Positions 50,496 to 59,167 of a stretch of 64,000 nucleotides of DNA are shown here, piece by piece (within the stretch, counting starts at the first letter, position 1; each line of letters begins with the position of its first letter). This stretch comes from Ruminococcus flavefaciens. Its GTDB lineage: Bacteria > Bacillota > Clostridia > Oscillospirales > Ruminococcaceae. The notes under the pieces are model-generated. The model made no database searches. It was given only the letters and a program-made list of their open reading frames with translations, and was not told the origin of the DNA. The stretch covers positions 31,760 through 95,759 of the forward strand of contig NZ_FRCT01000013.1 of the NCBI RefSeq assembly GCF_900143025.1, written 5' to 3'. The position numbers were made by a program, and so were the translations under genes.

Positions 50496-53276
50496 ATGGC
50501 ACAGGATTATAACAGTACTCTTAATTTACCGCAGACAGAATTCCCCATGCGTGGAAATCTGCCTAAGAGAGAACCCGAAACTCTCCAAAAATGGGAAGAT
50601 GAAAGACTTTATTACAAGATGATAGAGAAGAATAAGGGCAAGACATCTTATGTTCTCCATGACGGACCTCCCTACGCAAACGGCGAGATCCACTTAGGTC
50701 ACGCTCTTAACAAGTCTCTCAAGGATTTCATCGTTAAGTATAAGAATATGAACGGATTCTGTGCTCCTTATGTTCCGGGCTGGGACACTCACGGTCTTCC
50801 TATCGAGCTTAAAGCTATGAAGGCTATCGGCGTTGAGAACGGAGCTATCCCTGCTGTTGACCTCAGAAAGCACTGCCGTGAATACGCTATGACTCAGGTC
50901 GCTAACCAGATGAAGGGCTTCAAGAGACTGGGCTCACTGGGTGACTATGACTACCCATACCTTACTCTCCGTCCGGAGTATGAGGCAAAGCAGGTAGAGG
51001 TATTCGGCTCAATGGTAAAGAAGGGCTATATGTACAAGGGCTTAAAGCCAGTATACTGGTGCCCTGACTGTAATACAGCTCTTGCTGAGGCAGAGATCGA
51101 GTATTCAAACGACCCATGCTATTCTATCTATGTCAAGTTCAACGTAACCGATGACAAGGGCATCTTCACAGGTCTCGGACTTGACCTTTCAAAGATCTAT
51201 TTTGTAATATGGACAACTACTACATGGACCATTCCGGGCAACCTTGCTATATGCCTCGGTCCTGAGTATAACTATACCCTCGTTCACGTAGGCGACGAGT
51301 ACTACGTAATGGCTGAGGAGCTTGTAAAGACTACTATGGAAACTGCCGGTATTACAGAGTATACCACAGACCATATCTTCACAGGCGCTGAGCTTGAGGG
51401 AATGAAGACAAAGCATCCGCTTTACGACCGTCTGTCACCAATAATCGTAGGTGACCACGTTACTCTTGAAAGCGGTACAGGCTGCGTACATACAGCTCCC
51501 GGCTACGGTGTGGAGGACTTTGAGGTGTGCAAGAAGTACGACGATATCGGTATCATCGTATGCGTTGACTCAAAGGGTAAGCAGACTGCCGAAGCAGGCG
51601 AATTCGAGGGCATGGACACAGATCAGGCAAACAAGGCTATCGCTGCAAAGCTTACAGAGCTGGGCGCTATGCTGGCTACACAGAAGATCGTCCACCAGTA
51701 TCCGCACTGCTGGAGATGTAACAGCCCTATCATATACAGAGCTACAGAGCAGTGGTTCTGCTCGGTAAACGGCTTCAAGGACGACGCTATCAAGGCTATC
51801 GAGTCTGTTCAGTGGATCCCTGAGTGGGGCGAGGACAGAATCAAGGGCATGGTACGCGACAGAAGCGACTGGTGTATCTCCCGTCAGAGAACATGGGGCG
51901 TTCCGATACCTGTTGTTTACTGTAAGGATTGCGGCAAGCCTATCTGCAACGACGAGACTATCTCCGCTATCTCAGAGCTTTTCCGCAAGGAAGGCAGCGA
52001 TGCATGGTGGATAAAGGATACAAGCGAGTTTATTCCTGCAAGCGTTAAGTGCGAGTGCGGCTGCGGTGAATTCACAAAGGAATACGACATCATGGACGTA
52101 TGGTTCGACAGCGGTGTATCACATACCTCTGTTATGGAAGGAAAGGACTTCCCGAGCCTTACATGGCCTGCTGATCTTTACCTTGAGGGTGCAGACCAGT
52201 ACAGAGGCTGGTTCCAGTCATCGCTCCTTACATCTGTTGTATACAAGGGTCAGTCTCCTTACAAGGCTGTTTGTACACACGGCTGGGTAGTTGACGGTGA
52301 AGGCAAGGCTATGCATAAATCTCTCGGAAACGGTATCGACCCAAGCGAGATAACAGACCAGTACGGTGCTGATATCCTCCGTCTGTGGGCAGCTTCTTCC
52401 GATTACCACAGCGATATCCGTATCTCTAAGCCTATCCTCGGACAGCTTTCAGATGCTTACAAGAAGATAAGAAATACTGCTCGTTTCATTCTGGGCAACC
52501 TGGGTAACGGTGCAGGCTTTGATCCCGATAAGGACAGCGTGTCCGACGATCAGCTCACAGAGCTTGATAAATGGGCACTTATGAAGCTTGATACACTTAT
52601 CGACACAATGAAGAAGGGCTACGATGCATTCGATTTCCATATCGCTCTGCACGCTCTCCACAACTTCTGTGTAATAGATATGTCAAACTTCTACCTTGAT
52701 ATCATTAAGGACAGACTTTACTGCGAGAAGGAAGATTCCGTTCTCAGAAGAGCAGCTCAGACTGCTATGTATCGCATAATCAGTGCGATGACAAGACTGG
52801 CTGCACCTATCATTTCATTCACAGCCGAGGAGATATGGCAGTTTATGCCTCATTCGGCAGCAGACGACAAGGAAAGCGTATTCCTCAATCAGATGCCTGA
52901 AAAGAGCGGCATTGAGTTTACAGCTGAGTTTACAGACAAGTGGGATTTCATCTACAATACCCGTCTTGCAGTAAACAAGGTCCTTGAGGACGCTCGTAAC
53001 GAAAAGACTATCGGTAAGTCGCTTGAAGCTAAGATAATCATCAAGAGCAGCGACGCCGATTATGACAGATATGCTTCACTGGCTGACCAGCTCAAGGATA
53101 TCCTCATCGTTTCAGGTGTTGAGGTAGAGAAGAGCGGCGCTGCTGAGACTACTTTCGAGGTAGCTAAGGCAGAGGGCGAAAAGTGCGAACGCTGCTGGTG
53201 CTTCAGCAAGTACGTCGGCACAAACCATGACCACCCAACACTCTGTGAGAGATGTGCAGTGGCTGTTGAGGCTTAA
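50496..53276 (+). CDS. ileS: Isoleucyl-tRNA synthetase
   Basis: 926 residues, class I synthetase. The HIGH motif is HLGH in DGPPYANGEIHLGHALNK; the KMSKS loop is KAMHKSLGNG. The editing domain contains TTTTWTIPGNLAI. The C-terminal zinc site has CERCWCFSKYVG and CERC. No T-box leader is visible, although ileS in many Firmicutes has one. Instead the start region has a hairpin between the ribosome site and the AUG. Confidence 0.97.
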   Translation: MAQDYNSTLNLPQTEFPMRGNLPKREPETLQKWEDERLYYKMIEKNKGKTSYVLHDGPPYANGEIHLGHALNKSLKDFIVKYKNMNGFCAPYVPGWDTHGLPIELKAMKAIGVENGAIPAVDLRKHCREYAMTQVANQMKGFKRLGSLGDYDYPYLTLRPEYEAKQVEVFGSMVKKGYMYKGLKPVYWCPDCNTALAEAEIEYSNDPCYSIYVKFNVTDDKGIFTGLGLDLSKIYFVIWTTTTWTIPGNLAICLGPEYNYTLVHVGDEYYVMAEELVKTTMETAGITEYTTDHIFTGAELEGMKTKHPLYDRLSPIIVGDHVTLESGTGCVHTAPGYGVEDFEVCKKYDDIGIIVCVDSKGKQTAEAGEFEGMDTDQANKAIAAKLTELGAMLATQKIVHQYPHCWRCNSPIIYRATEQWFCSVNGFKDDAIKAIESVQWIPEWGEDRIKGMVRDRSDWCISRQRTWGVPIPVVYCKDCGKPICNDETISAISELFRKEGSDAWWIKDTSEFIPASVKCECGCGEFTKEYDIMDVWFDSGVSHTSVMEGKDFPSLTWPADLYLEGADQYRGWFQSSLLTSVVYKGQSPYKAVCTHGWVVDGEGKAMHKSLGNGIDPSEITDQYGADILRLWAASSDYHSDIRISKPILGQLSDAYKKIRNTARFILGNLGNGAGFDPDKDSVSDDQLTELDKWALMKLDTLIDTMKKGYDAFDFHIALHALHNFCVIDMSNFYLDIIKDRLYCEKEDSVLRRAAQTAMYRIISAMTRLAAPIISFTAEEIWQFMPHSAADDKESVFLNQMPEKSGIEFTAEFTDKWDFIYNTRLAVNKVLEDARNEKTIGKSLEAKIIIKSSDADYDRYASLADQLKDILIVSGVEVEKSGAAETTFEVAKAEGEKCERCWCFSKYVGTNHDHPTLCERCAVAVEA

Positions 53277-53345
53277 TTAATTTGTACTATATTGCCTGTC
53301 GGCTTAAAAGGTCGGCAGGCAGTCTTATTGAAAGGATAAAACAAC

Positions 53346-53855
53346 GTGGCTATACTTCTTGGACTGATGATAGCAGCTCTTGTGGGAGCTGACCAGCTCG
53401 TGAAATACTGGGCTGTACATGACCTGAAGCCTGTGGGAACAAAGGAATTCATTCACTTCGGCGACTTCAGGATACTTGACCTTACCTACCTTGAAAATGA
53501 CGGCGCTATCTTCGGAAGTATGTCGGGACAGAGATGGTTCCTTGTGGGCTTTACAAGCCTTGTGGTCATCGGCGGAATAATCCTGCTTTTTAAGTCATAC
53601 CGCCGTTCAAGGCTCCTCAGCATTGCCCTTGCGCTGTTTATCGCAGGCGGCATCGGCAACCTTATCGACCGTTTCCGCTTCTCCTATGTTGTTGATATGT
53701 TCGAGGTAAAGCTCTTTCACTTTGCTATATTCAATGTGGCTGATATCTGCGTAACTGTGGCTTTTGCGATGCTTCTTATCTACGGTATCTTCATCGACCC
53801 GAAGATAGAAAAGGCTAAGAAGGCTGAGGCGGAAAAGGCGGCTGAAAATGAATGA
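53346..53855 (+). CDS. lspA: Lipoprotein signal peptidase
   Basis: An aspartic membrane protease that removes lipoprotein signal peptides; several lipoproteins are encoded in this window. 169 residues with GTG start at 53346. Four hydrophobic helices. The two catalytic aspartates lie in GIGNLIDRF and IFNVADICV. A short hairpin (TGCCTG..CAGGCA, 53291-53320) lies between ileS and this gene. It overlaps the pseudouridine synthase gene by eight bases, the usual lspA-rluD pairing. Confidence 0.94.
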   Translation: MAILLGLMIAALVGADQLVKYWAVHDLKPVGTKEFIHFGDFRILDLTYLENDGAIFGSMSGQRWFLVGFTSLVVIGGIILLFKSYRRSRLLSIALALFIAGGIGNLIDRFRFSYVVDMFEVKLFHFAIFNVADICVTVAFAMLLIYGIFIDPKIEKAKKAEAEKAAENE

Positions 53856-54762
53856 GCAGGTAGTCCTCACAGCTTCTGCGGAGGACGCAGGGAGCCGTAT
53901 CGACAAGTATATTTCGGACAATATTGCGGAGCTTACACGCTCTGCTGTTCAGGGGCTTATTGAAAAAGGCATGGTCACTTCGGCAGGCAAAGCCGTAAGC
54001 AAGAACATGAAGCTCAAAGGCGGCGAGGAGATAATCGTTGAGATACCCGAGCCCGAGCCTATGGACGCTGTTCCCGAGGATATACCGCTGGATATCGTCT
54101 ATGAGGACGATGACCTGCTTGTGGTCAACAAGCCGAAGGGCATGGTGGTACACCCTGCTCACGGCAATTATACGGGAACTCTCGTAAATGCGCTCCTGCA
54201 CCACTGCGGAGACAGCCTTTCGGGCATAAACGGCGTTATACGTCCCGGTATCGTGCACCGTATCGACAAGAATACCAGCGGACTGCTCATAGTTGCGAAG
54301 AACGACGCTTCTCATTTAAAGCTTGCGGAGCAGATAAAGGTACACAGCTTTACCCGTGAGTATGAGGCAGTTGCCTGCGGCTATTTCAAGGAGACCGAGG
54401 GGACTATAGACGCTCCTATCGGACGGCATAAGACCGACAGGAAGAAAATGTGCGTAACTACCGAAAATTCACGCAATGCCGTTACTCATTACAGTGTGCT
54501 GAAGCAGTACGGCGGCTATGCTCACGTAAGGCTCAGACTTGAAACGGGAAGGACTCACCAGATAAGAGTCCACCTCAGCTATATCGGACACCCCGTGCTT
54601 GGGGACGATGTCTATGGAAAGCCATACAAGGGGCTGGAGGGACAGTGCCTTCACGCCCGTAAAATAGGCTTTATCCACCCAACGACAGGGGAGTACATGG
54701 AGTTCGAGAGCGAGCTTCCTGAGTACTTTACGGCAGTTCTGAGAAAGCTGGAGAAAATGTAG
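53848..54762 (+). CDS. RluD-type 23S rRNA pseudouridine synthase
   Basis: 304 residues. An N-terminal S4 domain (about 10-70) is followed by the RluA/RluD catalytic domain. The catalytic Asp lies in IVHRIDKNTSGLLIVAKND. Other signatures are VVNKPKGMVVHPAHGN and LETGRTHQIRVHLSYIGHPV. It overlaps lspA and precedes a HAD phosphatase. The exact rRNA target cannot be told from sequence alone. Confidence 0.94.
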   Translation: MNEQVVLTASAEDAGSRIDKYISDNIAELTRSAVQGLIEKGMVTSAGKAVSKNMKLKGGEEIIVEIPEPEPMDAVPEDIPLDIVYEDDDLLVVNKPKGMVVHPAHGNYTGTLVNALLHHCGDSLSGINGVIRPGIVHRIDKNTSGLLIVAKNDASHLKLAEQIKVHSFTREYEAVACGYFKETEGTIDAPIGRHKTDRKKMCVTTENSRNAVTHYSVLKQYGGYAHVRLRLETGRTHQIRVHLSYIGHPVLGDDVYGKPYKGLEGQCLHARKIGFIHPTTGEYMEFESELPEYFTAVLRKLEKM

Positions 54763-54773
54763 GAGTGATACCT

Positions 54774-55595
54774 TTGTTTGAAGATATATCGAAAGTCGTG
54801 CTGCTCAGCGATATGGACGGAACTCTCCTCAATACGAAAAAGGAGATAACCGATATCGACAGAGCTGCCATAGAGCGGTTCACAGAGCTGGGCGGACGCT
54901 TTACCGTGGCTACGGGACGCACTATACAGTCCTTTGACCAGTTCCGCAGCACACTTGGACTTAAATACCCTATAATAATGTACAACGGAGCGGCTATCCA
55001 TGATTATATCAGCGGAGAGACCCTCTATACCCACCCCCTTACTCCTGCGGCTAAGGACTATGTACATACGCTTTTAGAGCTTATGCCTCAGGCAGGAGGA
55101 GAGGTGCTGAAAACCGAAGGCACTTACGTTTTCAGTAATACGGATTATCAGCAGCTCCACACGAAGCTGTGCAATATAGTGCCGAATTATACCGAGCTTG
55201 ACGAAATATCCGACGGTGGCTGGCTGAAAGTCCTTTTCTCACTGGCTCCCGAGGACGTAGATTATATGCAGATACTCGTTGGAAAGCAGGATTTCAGGGA
55301 CGTGGATTTCGTGAAATCCTCGGATATATTCTTAGAGATGCTCCCCAGCGGTGTGAGCAAGGGCTCGGCACTTAAAGAATACAGAAAGCTCAGAGGAATG
55401 GAGGGCTGCACCTTCGTTTCAATCGGCGATTTTGACAACGATATAGAGATGATAGTCGAAGCCGATGTAGGAGCTTGCCCTGCTAATGCACAGGACAGCG
55501 TAAAGGAAAAGGCGGACCTCATTCTGAAACGTACCAATGACAATGGTGCGGTAGCTGAGCTTATAGACTACATAATCGAAAGGTGCAGCAAGTAG
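54774..55595 (+). CDS. Cof-type HAD-IIB phosphatase
   Basis: About 273 residues from TTG 54774, eight bases after AGGAG. The nucleophile motif is LLSDMDGTLLNTKKEI, and the C-terminal metal motif is SIGDFDNDIEMI. The cap is of the C2 (Cof) type. Such enzymes dephosphorylate sugar phosphates, flavin or pyridoxal phosphates; the substrate cannot be assigned. It lies four bases upstream of a small membrane protein gene. Confidence 0.9.
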   Translation: MFEDISKVVLLSDMDGTLLNTKKEITDIDRAAIERFTELGGRFTVATGRTIQSFDQFRSTLGLKYPIIMYNGAAIHDYISGETLYTHPLTPAAKDYVHTLLELMPQAGGEVLKTEGTYVFSNTDYQQLHTKLCNIVPNYTELDEISDGGWLKVLFSLAPEDVDYMQILVGKQDFRDVDFVKSSDIFLEMLPSGVSKGSALKEYRKLRGMEGCTFVSIGDFDNDIEMIVEADVGACPANAQDSVKEKADLILKRTNDNGAVAELIDYIIERCSK

Positions 55596-55599
55596 AACA

Positions 55600-55926
55600 A
55601 TGAAAAAGAAGAAGGCGGCAATTACAGCATATATCATAATGATACTGTGCATGGTCGGTTTTCTGGCTATGCTGGTATACGGCACGCTCTACGGAAGGAA
55701 CTCGGCTTCCACAGCCGATTTTACAATGAGCGATGCGGCAACTCTGGGACTGGCTGTTTGGGCGATACCTATGTGGATATCATCGCTCCTGCTTATGAAG
55801 GCGCTGAGGCTCAGAGGCACTTTACACGAGAAGCAGAACAAGATGCTCATTGCGTTTCCTGCAATGGTTTGTTCGGGCTTTCTCATATTCTATATCATCG
55901 TGCTTGGCATGATGTTGTTCGGCTGA
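55600..55926 (+). CDS. Small membrane protein, unknown
   Basis: 108 residues with three hydrophobic helices (about 5-27, 45-65, 82-106). KKKKAAITAYIIMILCMVGF begins the protein. It follows the HAD phosphatase gene by four bases. I do not recognise the family. Confidence 0.7.
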   Translation: MKKKKAAITAYIIMILCMVGFLAMLVYGTLYGRNSASTADFTMSDAATLGLAVWAIPMWISSLLLMKALRLRGTLHEKQNKMLIAFPAMVCSGFLIFYIIVLGMMLFG

Positions 55927-55947
55927 ACATAAACCGCAAGAAAAGTC

Positions 55948-55976
55948 TTGCAATGCGGCAATTTTTGCGGTATAAT
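55948..55976 (+). promoter_or_regulatory. Sigma-A promoter of the transketolase genes
   Basis: TTGCAA (55948-55953), 17 bases, TATAAT (55971-55976). The start codon is about 200 bases further, leaving a long leader. Confidence 0.8.
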
Positions 55977-55982
55977 AATTAC

Positions 55983-56179
55983 ATAGCTTTTATTGCAGGG
56001 GCGGGCGGCTGTCTGAATAATTATTAATTATTGCTATTGCTTTTTGTACCTGCGACACTTTTATGAGCCATTGAAAAGTTAGGTGCATGAGCAGTATTAG
56101 GGGGCGACCGAGTCACCCGCCTTCTGCTGTCAAACAAATCACGGCTGTATGCCGTTAAATAAAGATCATGGAGGTCAAT
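55983..56179 (+). promoter_or_regulatory. Long structured leader before transketolase
   Basis: About 197 bases without a credible gene. Hairpins visible: ACTTTT/AAAAGT inside a TGC/GCA pair (about 56053-56087); an extended AGCAG..CTGCT stem around GGGGGCGACCGAGTCACCC (about 56091-56130), which resembles the dispersed palindromes; and ACGGC/GCCGT (about 56141-56156) before the GGAGGT ribosome site. I could not match it to a known riboswitch. It may be a new cis-regulatory RNA or simply repeat-derived sequence. Confidence 0.5.
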
Positions 56180-57019
56180 ATGGACGCAAATATCAAAAAA
56201 GAATTGCAGAAAACAGCCTGCAAGGTTAGAATGGGCGTTATCGAAGGCACATATAACGCTAAATCAGGTCACCCGGGCGGCTCGCTCTCTATAAGCGATA
56301 CCCTGACCTACCTCTACTTCAACAAGATGAACAATGACCCGAAAAATCCTGACGCTCCCGACAGAGACCGTCTTGTACTCTCAAAGGGTCATACAGCTCC
56401 TGCACTCTATTCTGTACTTGCACAGAAGGGCTATTTCTCTGTAGAAGAGCTCAAGTCTCTTCGTCACATCGGTGCGCTCTTACAGGGACATCCATGTATC
56501 CATATCCCAGGCGTAGATATGTCAAGCGGCTCACTCGGACAGGGTATCTCCGCTGCCTGCGGCATGGCCCTTGCTGGAAAGATAGACGGCAAGTCATATA
56601 AGGTATACACTATCCTCGGCGATGGCGAGATCGAAGAGGGTCAGGTATGGGAAGCAGCTATGTTTGCAGCTCATAAGAAGCTCACAAACCTTGTTGCTAT
56701 CGTAGATAATAACGGACTCCAGATAGACGGTCCTATAACTGAGGTATGCTCTCCCGAGCCTATCACAGATAAATTCGCAGCATTCGGCTGGCACGTTATC
56801 ACTATGGACGCTCACGACTTCGACGATATCGACAGAGCATTCACAGAGGCTGAGTCAGTAAAGGACAAGCCTGTTGCTATTATCCAGAAGTCTGTAAAGG
56901 GCAAGGGCGTTTCATTCATGGAAAATCAGGTAGGCTGGCACGGTACAGCTCCTAATAAGGAACAGTACGATCAGGCTATGTCAGAGCTTAATGCGCAGTT
57001 AAAGGAATTGGAGGACTAA
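56180..57019 (+). CDS. Transketolase, N-terminal subunit
   Basis: Split transketolase of the type common in anaerobes; with the next gene it forms one enzyme of the pentose phosphate pathway. About 279 residues from ATG 56180, which follows GGAGGT. The thiamine-diphosphate motif is GDGEIEEGQVWEAAMFAAH..NN (GDG-N-NN). SGHPGGSLSISDTLTYLYF and LSKGHTAPALYS are family landmarks. It is five bases from the C-terminal subunit gene. Confidence 0.95.
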   Translation: MDANIKKELQKTACKVRMGVIEGTYNAKSGHPGGSLSISDTLTYLYFNKMNNDPKNPDAPDRDRLVLSKGHTAPALYSVLAQKGYFSVEELKSLRHIGALLQGHPCIHIPGVDMSSGSLGQGISAACGMALAGKIDGKSYKVYTILGDGEIEEGQVWEAAMFAAHKKLTNLVAIVDNNGLQIDGPITEVCSPEPITDKFAAFGWHVITMDAHDFDDIDRAFTEAESVKDKPVAIIQKSVKGKGVSFMENQVGWHGTAPNKEQYDQAMSELNAQLKELED

Positions 57020-57024
57020 TTATC

Positions 57025-57969
57025 ATGGCAGATGTAATCAAAAAGGCTACCAGAGAAAGCTACGGCGAGGCTCTCAAGGAGTTTGCCGAGGAATATAAGG
57101 ACCTTGTAGTTCTCGATGCAGACCTTGCTGCTGCAACAAAGACAGGTATCTTCAAGAAGGCTTATCCCGACCGTTTCTTCGACTGCGGTATCGCAGAGGC
57201 TAATATGATGGGCGTTGCTGCTGGTCTTGCAGCCTGCGGAAAAATACCTTTCGCAAGCACATTCGCAATGTTCGCAGCAGGAAGAGCTTTTGAAATAGTA
57301 AGAAACTCTATCGGCTATCCACACCTCAATGTTAAGATAGGTGCTACACACGCAGGTATCTCTGTTGGTGAGGACGGCGCTACACATCAGTGCAATGAGG
57401 ATATCGCTCTTATGAGAACTATCCCGGGCATGACTATTATCAATCCTTGTGACGATGTTGAGGCTAAGGCTGCCGTAAAGGCTGCTCTCGACTTCAACGG
57501 TCCTGTATATATGCGTTTCGGCAGACTTGCTGTACCTGTTATCAATGACGCTGCAACATACAAGTTCGAGCTTGGCAAGGGCGTTGTTATGAAGGACGGT
57601 AAGGACGTAACTATCGTGGCTACAGGTCTTATGGTAAATGAGGCTGTAGAGGCTGCAAAGGCTCTCGGGGCTGATGGCATTTCTGCAAGAGTAGTAAATA
57701 TCCACACTATCAAGCCTCTTGATAAGGAGCTTATCTGCAAGTGCGCAAAGGAGACAGGTCTCATCGTTACTGCTGAGGAGCACAGCATCATCGGCGGACT
57801 CGGTTCAGCAGTTGCTGAAGCTGTTACAGAGTGCTATCCTGTTCCTGTTGTAAAGATAGGCGTAAATGACGAGTTCGGACATTCTGGTCCTGCTGTTGAC
57901 CTTCTCAAGGAGTTCGGTCTTTCAGCTGAGAACATCGTTAAGACAGTTAAGGCTGCACTTAAAAAGTAA
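57025..57969 (+). CDS. Transketolase, C-terminal subunit
   Basis: 314 residues. It supplies the pyrimidine-binding and C-terminal domains. FDCGIAEANMMGVAAGLAAC includes the catalytic glutamate region. ASTFAMFAAGRAFEIVRNSI and GATHAGISVGEDGATHQCNE are typical. DEFGHSGP near the C-terminus supports the assignment. Codon use matches highly expressed genes. It is followed by a strong terminator. Confidence 0.95.
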   Translation: MADVIKKATRESYGEALKEFAEEYKDLVVLDADLAAATKTGIFKKAYPDRFFDCGIAEANMMGVAAGLAACGKIPFASTFAMFAAGRAFEIVRNSIGYPHLNVKIGATHAGISVGEDGATHQCNEDIALMRTIPGMTIINPCDDVEAKAAVKAALDFNGPVYMRFGRLAVPVINDAATYKFELGKGVVMKDGKDVTIVATGLMVNEAVEAAKALGADGISARVVNIHTIKPLDKELICKCAKETGLIVTAEEHSIIGGLGSAVAEAVTECYPVPVVKIGVNDEFGHSGPAVDLLKEFGLSAENIVKTVKAALKK

Positions 57970-57982
57970 TTGATATCAAACG

Positions 57983-58015
57983 AAAGGGCGGAGTGATCCG
58001 CCCTTTTATTTTTTT
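57983..58015 (+). terminator. Terminator of the transketolase genes
   Basis: AAAGGGCGGA and TCCGCCCTTT pair over GTGA and are followed by TTATTTTTTT. Confidence 0.92.
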
Positions 58016-58028
58016 GTAATGCGGCTCT

Positions 58029-58380
58029 GTAGGGACTGCCTTTGGCGGTCAGCCAGCCGTTAGCCTGTAGGGGCTGATGCCCACATCAGTCCGTGTGGGG
58101 AACATTGCAAGTATAAATGACACAGTGTAGGGGCGAACAGTGTCCGCCCGTAAGCAGCAATACAAATACAAATGACACGATGTAGGGGCTGCCTTTGGCA
58201 GTCCGTAAGTAATAGTATGGGCGCAATTTCATCAAACGGGACGTCGAGGACGCCGTCCCCTACAGCGCAGAGCCCGTGTCATTCATACTTGTATTGAAGC
58301 GCGGACCGCCAAAGGCGGCCCCTACTCACTCTTATCAAAACCGCTTCTTGTACTTCGCTTACGGCACATTTTTATTCGGG
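58029..58380. repeat. Cluster of GTAGGGG palindromic repeats
   Basis: At least six members occur: direct copies near 58029, 58067, 58127 and 58181 (each starting GTAGGG) and inverted copies ending CCCCTAC(A) near 58264 and 58325. Each folds into a short hairpin whose inner word differs: GCCTTTGGC, CCCACATCAG, AACAGTGT, GTCGAGGAC. A linker like TATAAATGACAC or CAAATGACACG precedes two direct copies, and its reverse follows one inverted copy. The end (58349-58380) repeats the flank seen at 3277-3310. No gene is supported here. Confidence 0.8.
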
Positions 58381-58397
58381 ACTTGTTATTCTGCCAT

Positions 58398-58464
58398 CTT
58401 GCTTTCTTGCTTGTAAGCAATACAATTTAGCGTTTTAAATTATTCGAGATTGCAAGGAAGCAAG
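58398..58464. repeat. Long imperfect inverted repeat
   Basis: CTTGCTTTCTTGC (58398-58410) and GCAAGGAAGCAAG (58452-58464) pair over 13 bases with one G-T wobble and a 41-base AT-rich loop. The remaining sequence to 58650 shows no gene. The element is not followed by a T-run. Confidence 0.6.
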
Positions 58465-58654
58465 CACGCATTATTTTATAGCTTTAGCACCAAGTTCTTT
58501 TTTGCTCTTTCATAAGCATGGTCGGTCTGACAGAGATATGCATTTTTTACGCAAAACTATTGAGCATAGGGAAAGTTACACCTAAAACGAAAAATATACC
58601 GCATAATGGCTGAAATAATCGTTTGCTCCGAAAAAAATGCTTTTGGCTCCGATT

Positions 58655-58685
58655 TTGTGGAGAAATATTTCCTTTTGGGTATAAT
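58655..58685 (+). promoter_or_regulatory. Possible promoter of the two small secreted-protein genes
   Basis: TATAAT (58680-58685) with a poor -35 (TTGTGG, 19-base spacing). It lies about 65 bases before the first start codon and is the best candidate in the region. Confidence 0.4.
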
Positions 58686-58752
58686 AAAGACTGTAAGATG
58701 AATACGGCAAAAGCCGCAGAGAATAAAACATATACATGAAAGGAATTTAACA

Positions 58753-59148
58753 ATGAATAACAAGTATAACGCAGCAGCACTCGCATTTGCACTTTTAGCA
58801 ACATCATCAGCAGCAATGAGCGCAGATAACACTTCATCACAGCCTATGCTCACAGCTCAGGCAGCAGCAAACGAAAATGTAAAGGCAGTTGCAGCAAATC
58901 AGGCTGCAAAGCCCATAAATATTGGATTTAACAGAAAGTATCGTGTAAATAAACCATTTATCGCTATAAAGAACGGATTTATTAAGAAGGAGGACGCTGA
59001 GAAAAACGTCGTTGCAGCCTTAAATCTGAATAATGCTGTAAAGATGTATAAGGTCGGCGAGATCGTATACCTCAATAAATTAGGATATGATATGTACGGC
59101 TTTGATCTTAAGCCATATATCAATAAACTCACATTAATAGCAAGATAA
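58753..59148 (+). CDS. Small secreted protein, unknown
   Basis: 131 residues. The signal peptide probably ends near AAMSA (about 24). The mature part starts with an Ala/Gln-rich stretch (LTAQAAANENVKAVAANQAA) and has a basic C-terminal domain with FNRKYRVNKPFIAIKNGF and VGEIVYLNKLGYDMYGFDL. It has no dockerin or lipobox. The start follows GAAAGGAA. The next gene has a similar opening. I do not recognise the family. Confidence 0.75.
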   Translation: MNNKYNAAALAFALLATSSAAMSADNTSSQPMLTAQAAANENVKAVAANQAAKPINIGFNRKYRVNKPFIAIKNGFIKKEDAEKNVVAALNLNNAVKMYKVGEIVYLNKLGYDMYGFDLKPYINKLTLIAR

Positions 59149-59167
59149 GTGAAAGGAAGTATATAAA

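Noticed and set aside
55983..56179. Assignment of the transketolase leader to a known riboswitch or 6S RNA
   Set aside because: I checked by eye for hallmark sequences of common riboswitches, SRP RNA and 6S RNA and found none, so only a generic leader is reported.
58029..58325. Possible CRISPR array
   Set aside because: Units are palindromic, vary inside the repeat, occur in both orientations and are unevenly spaced. There are no uniform spacers and no cas gene.
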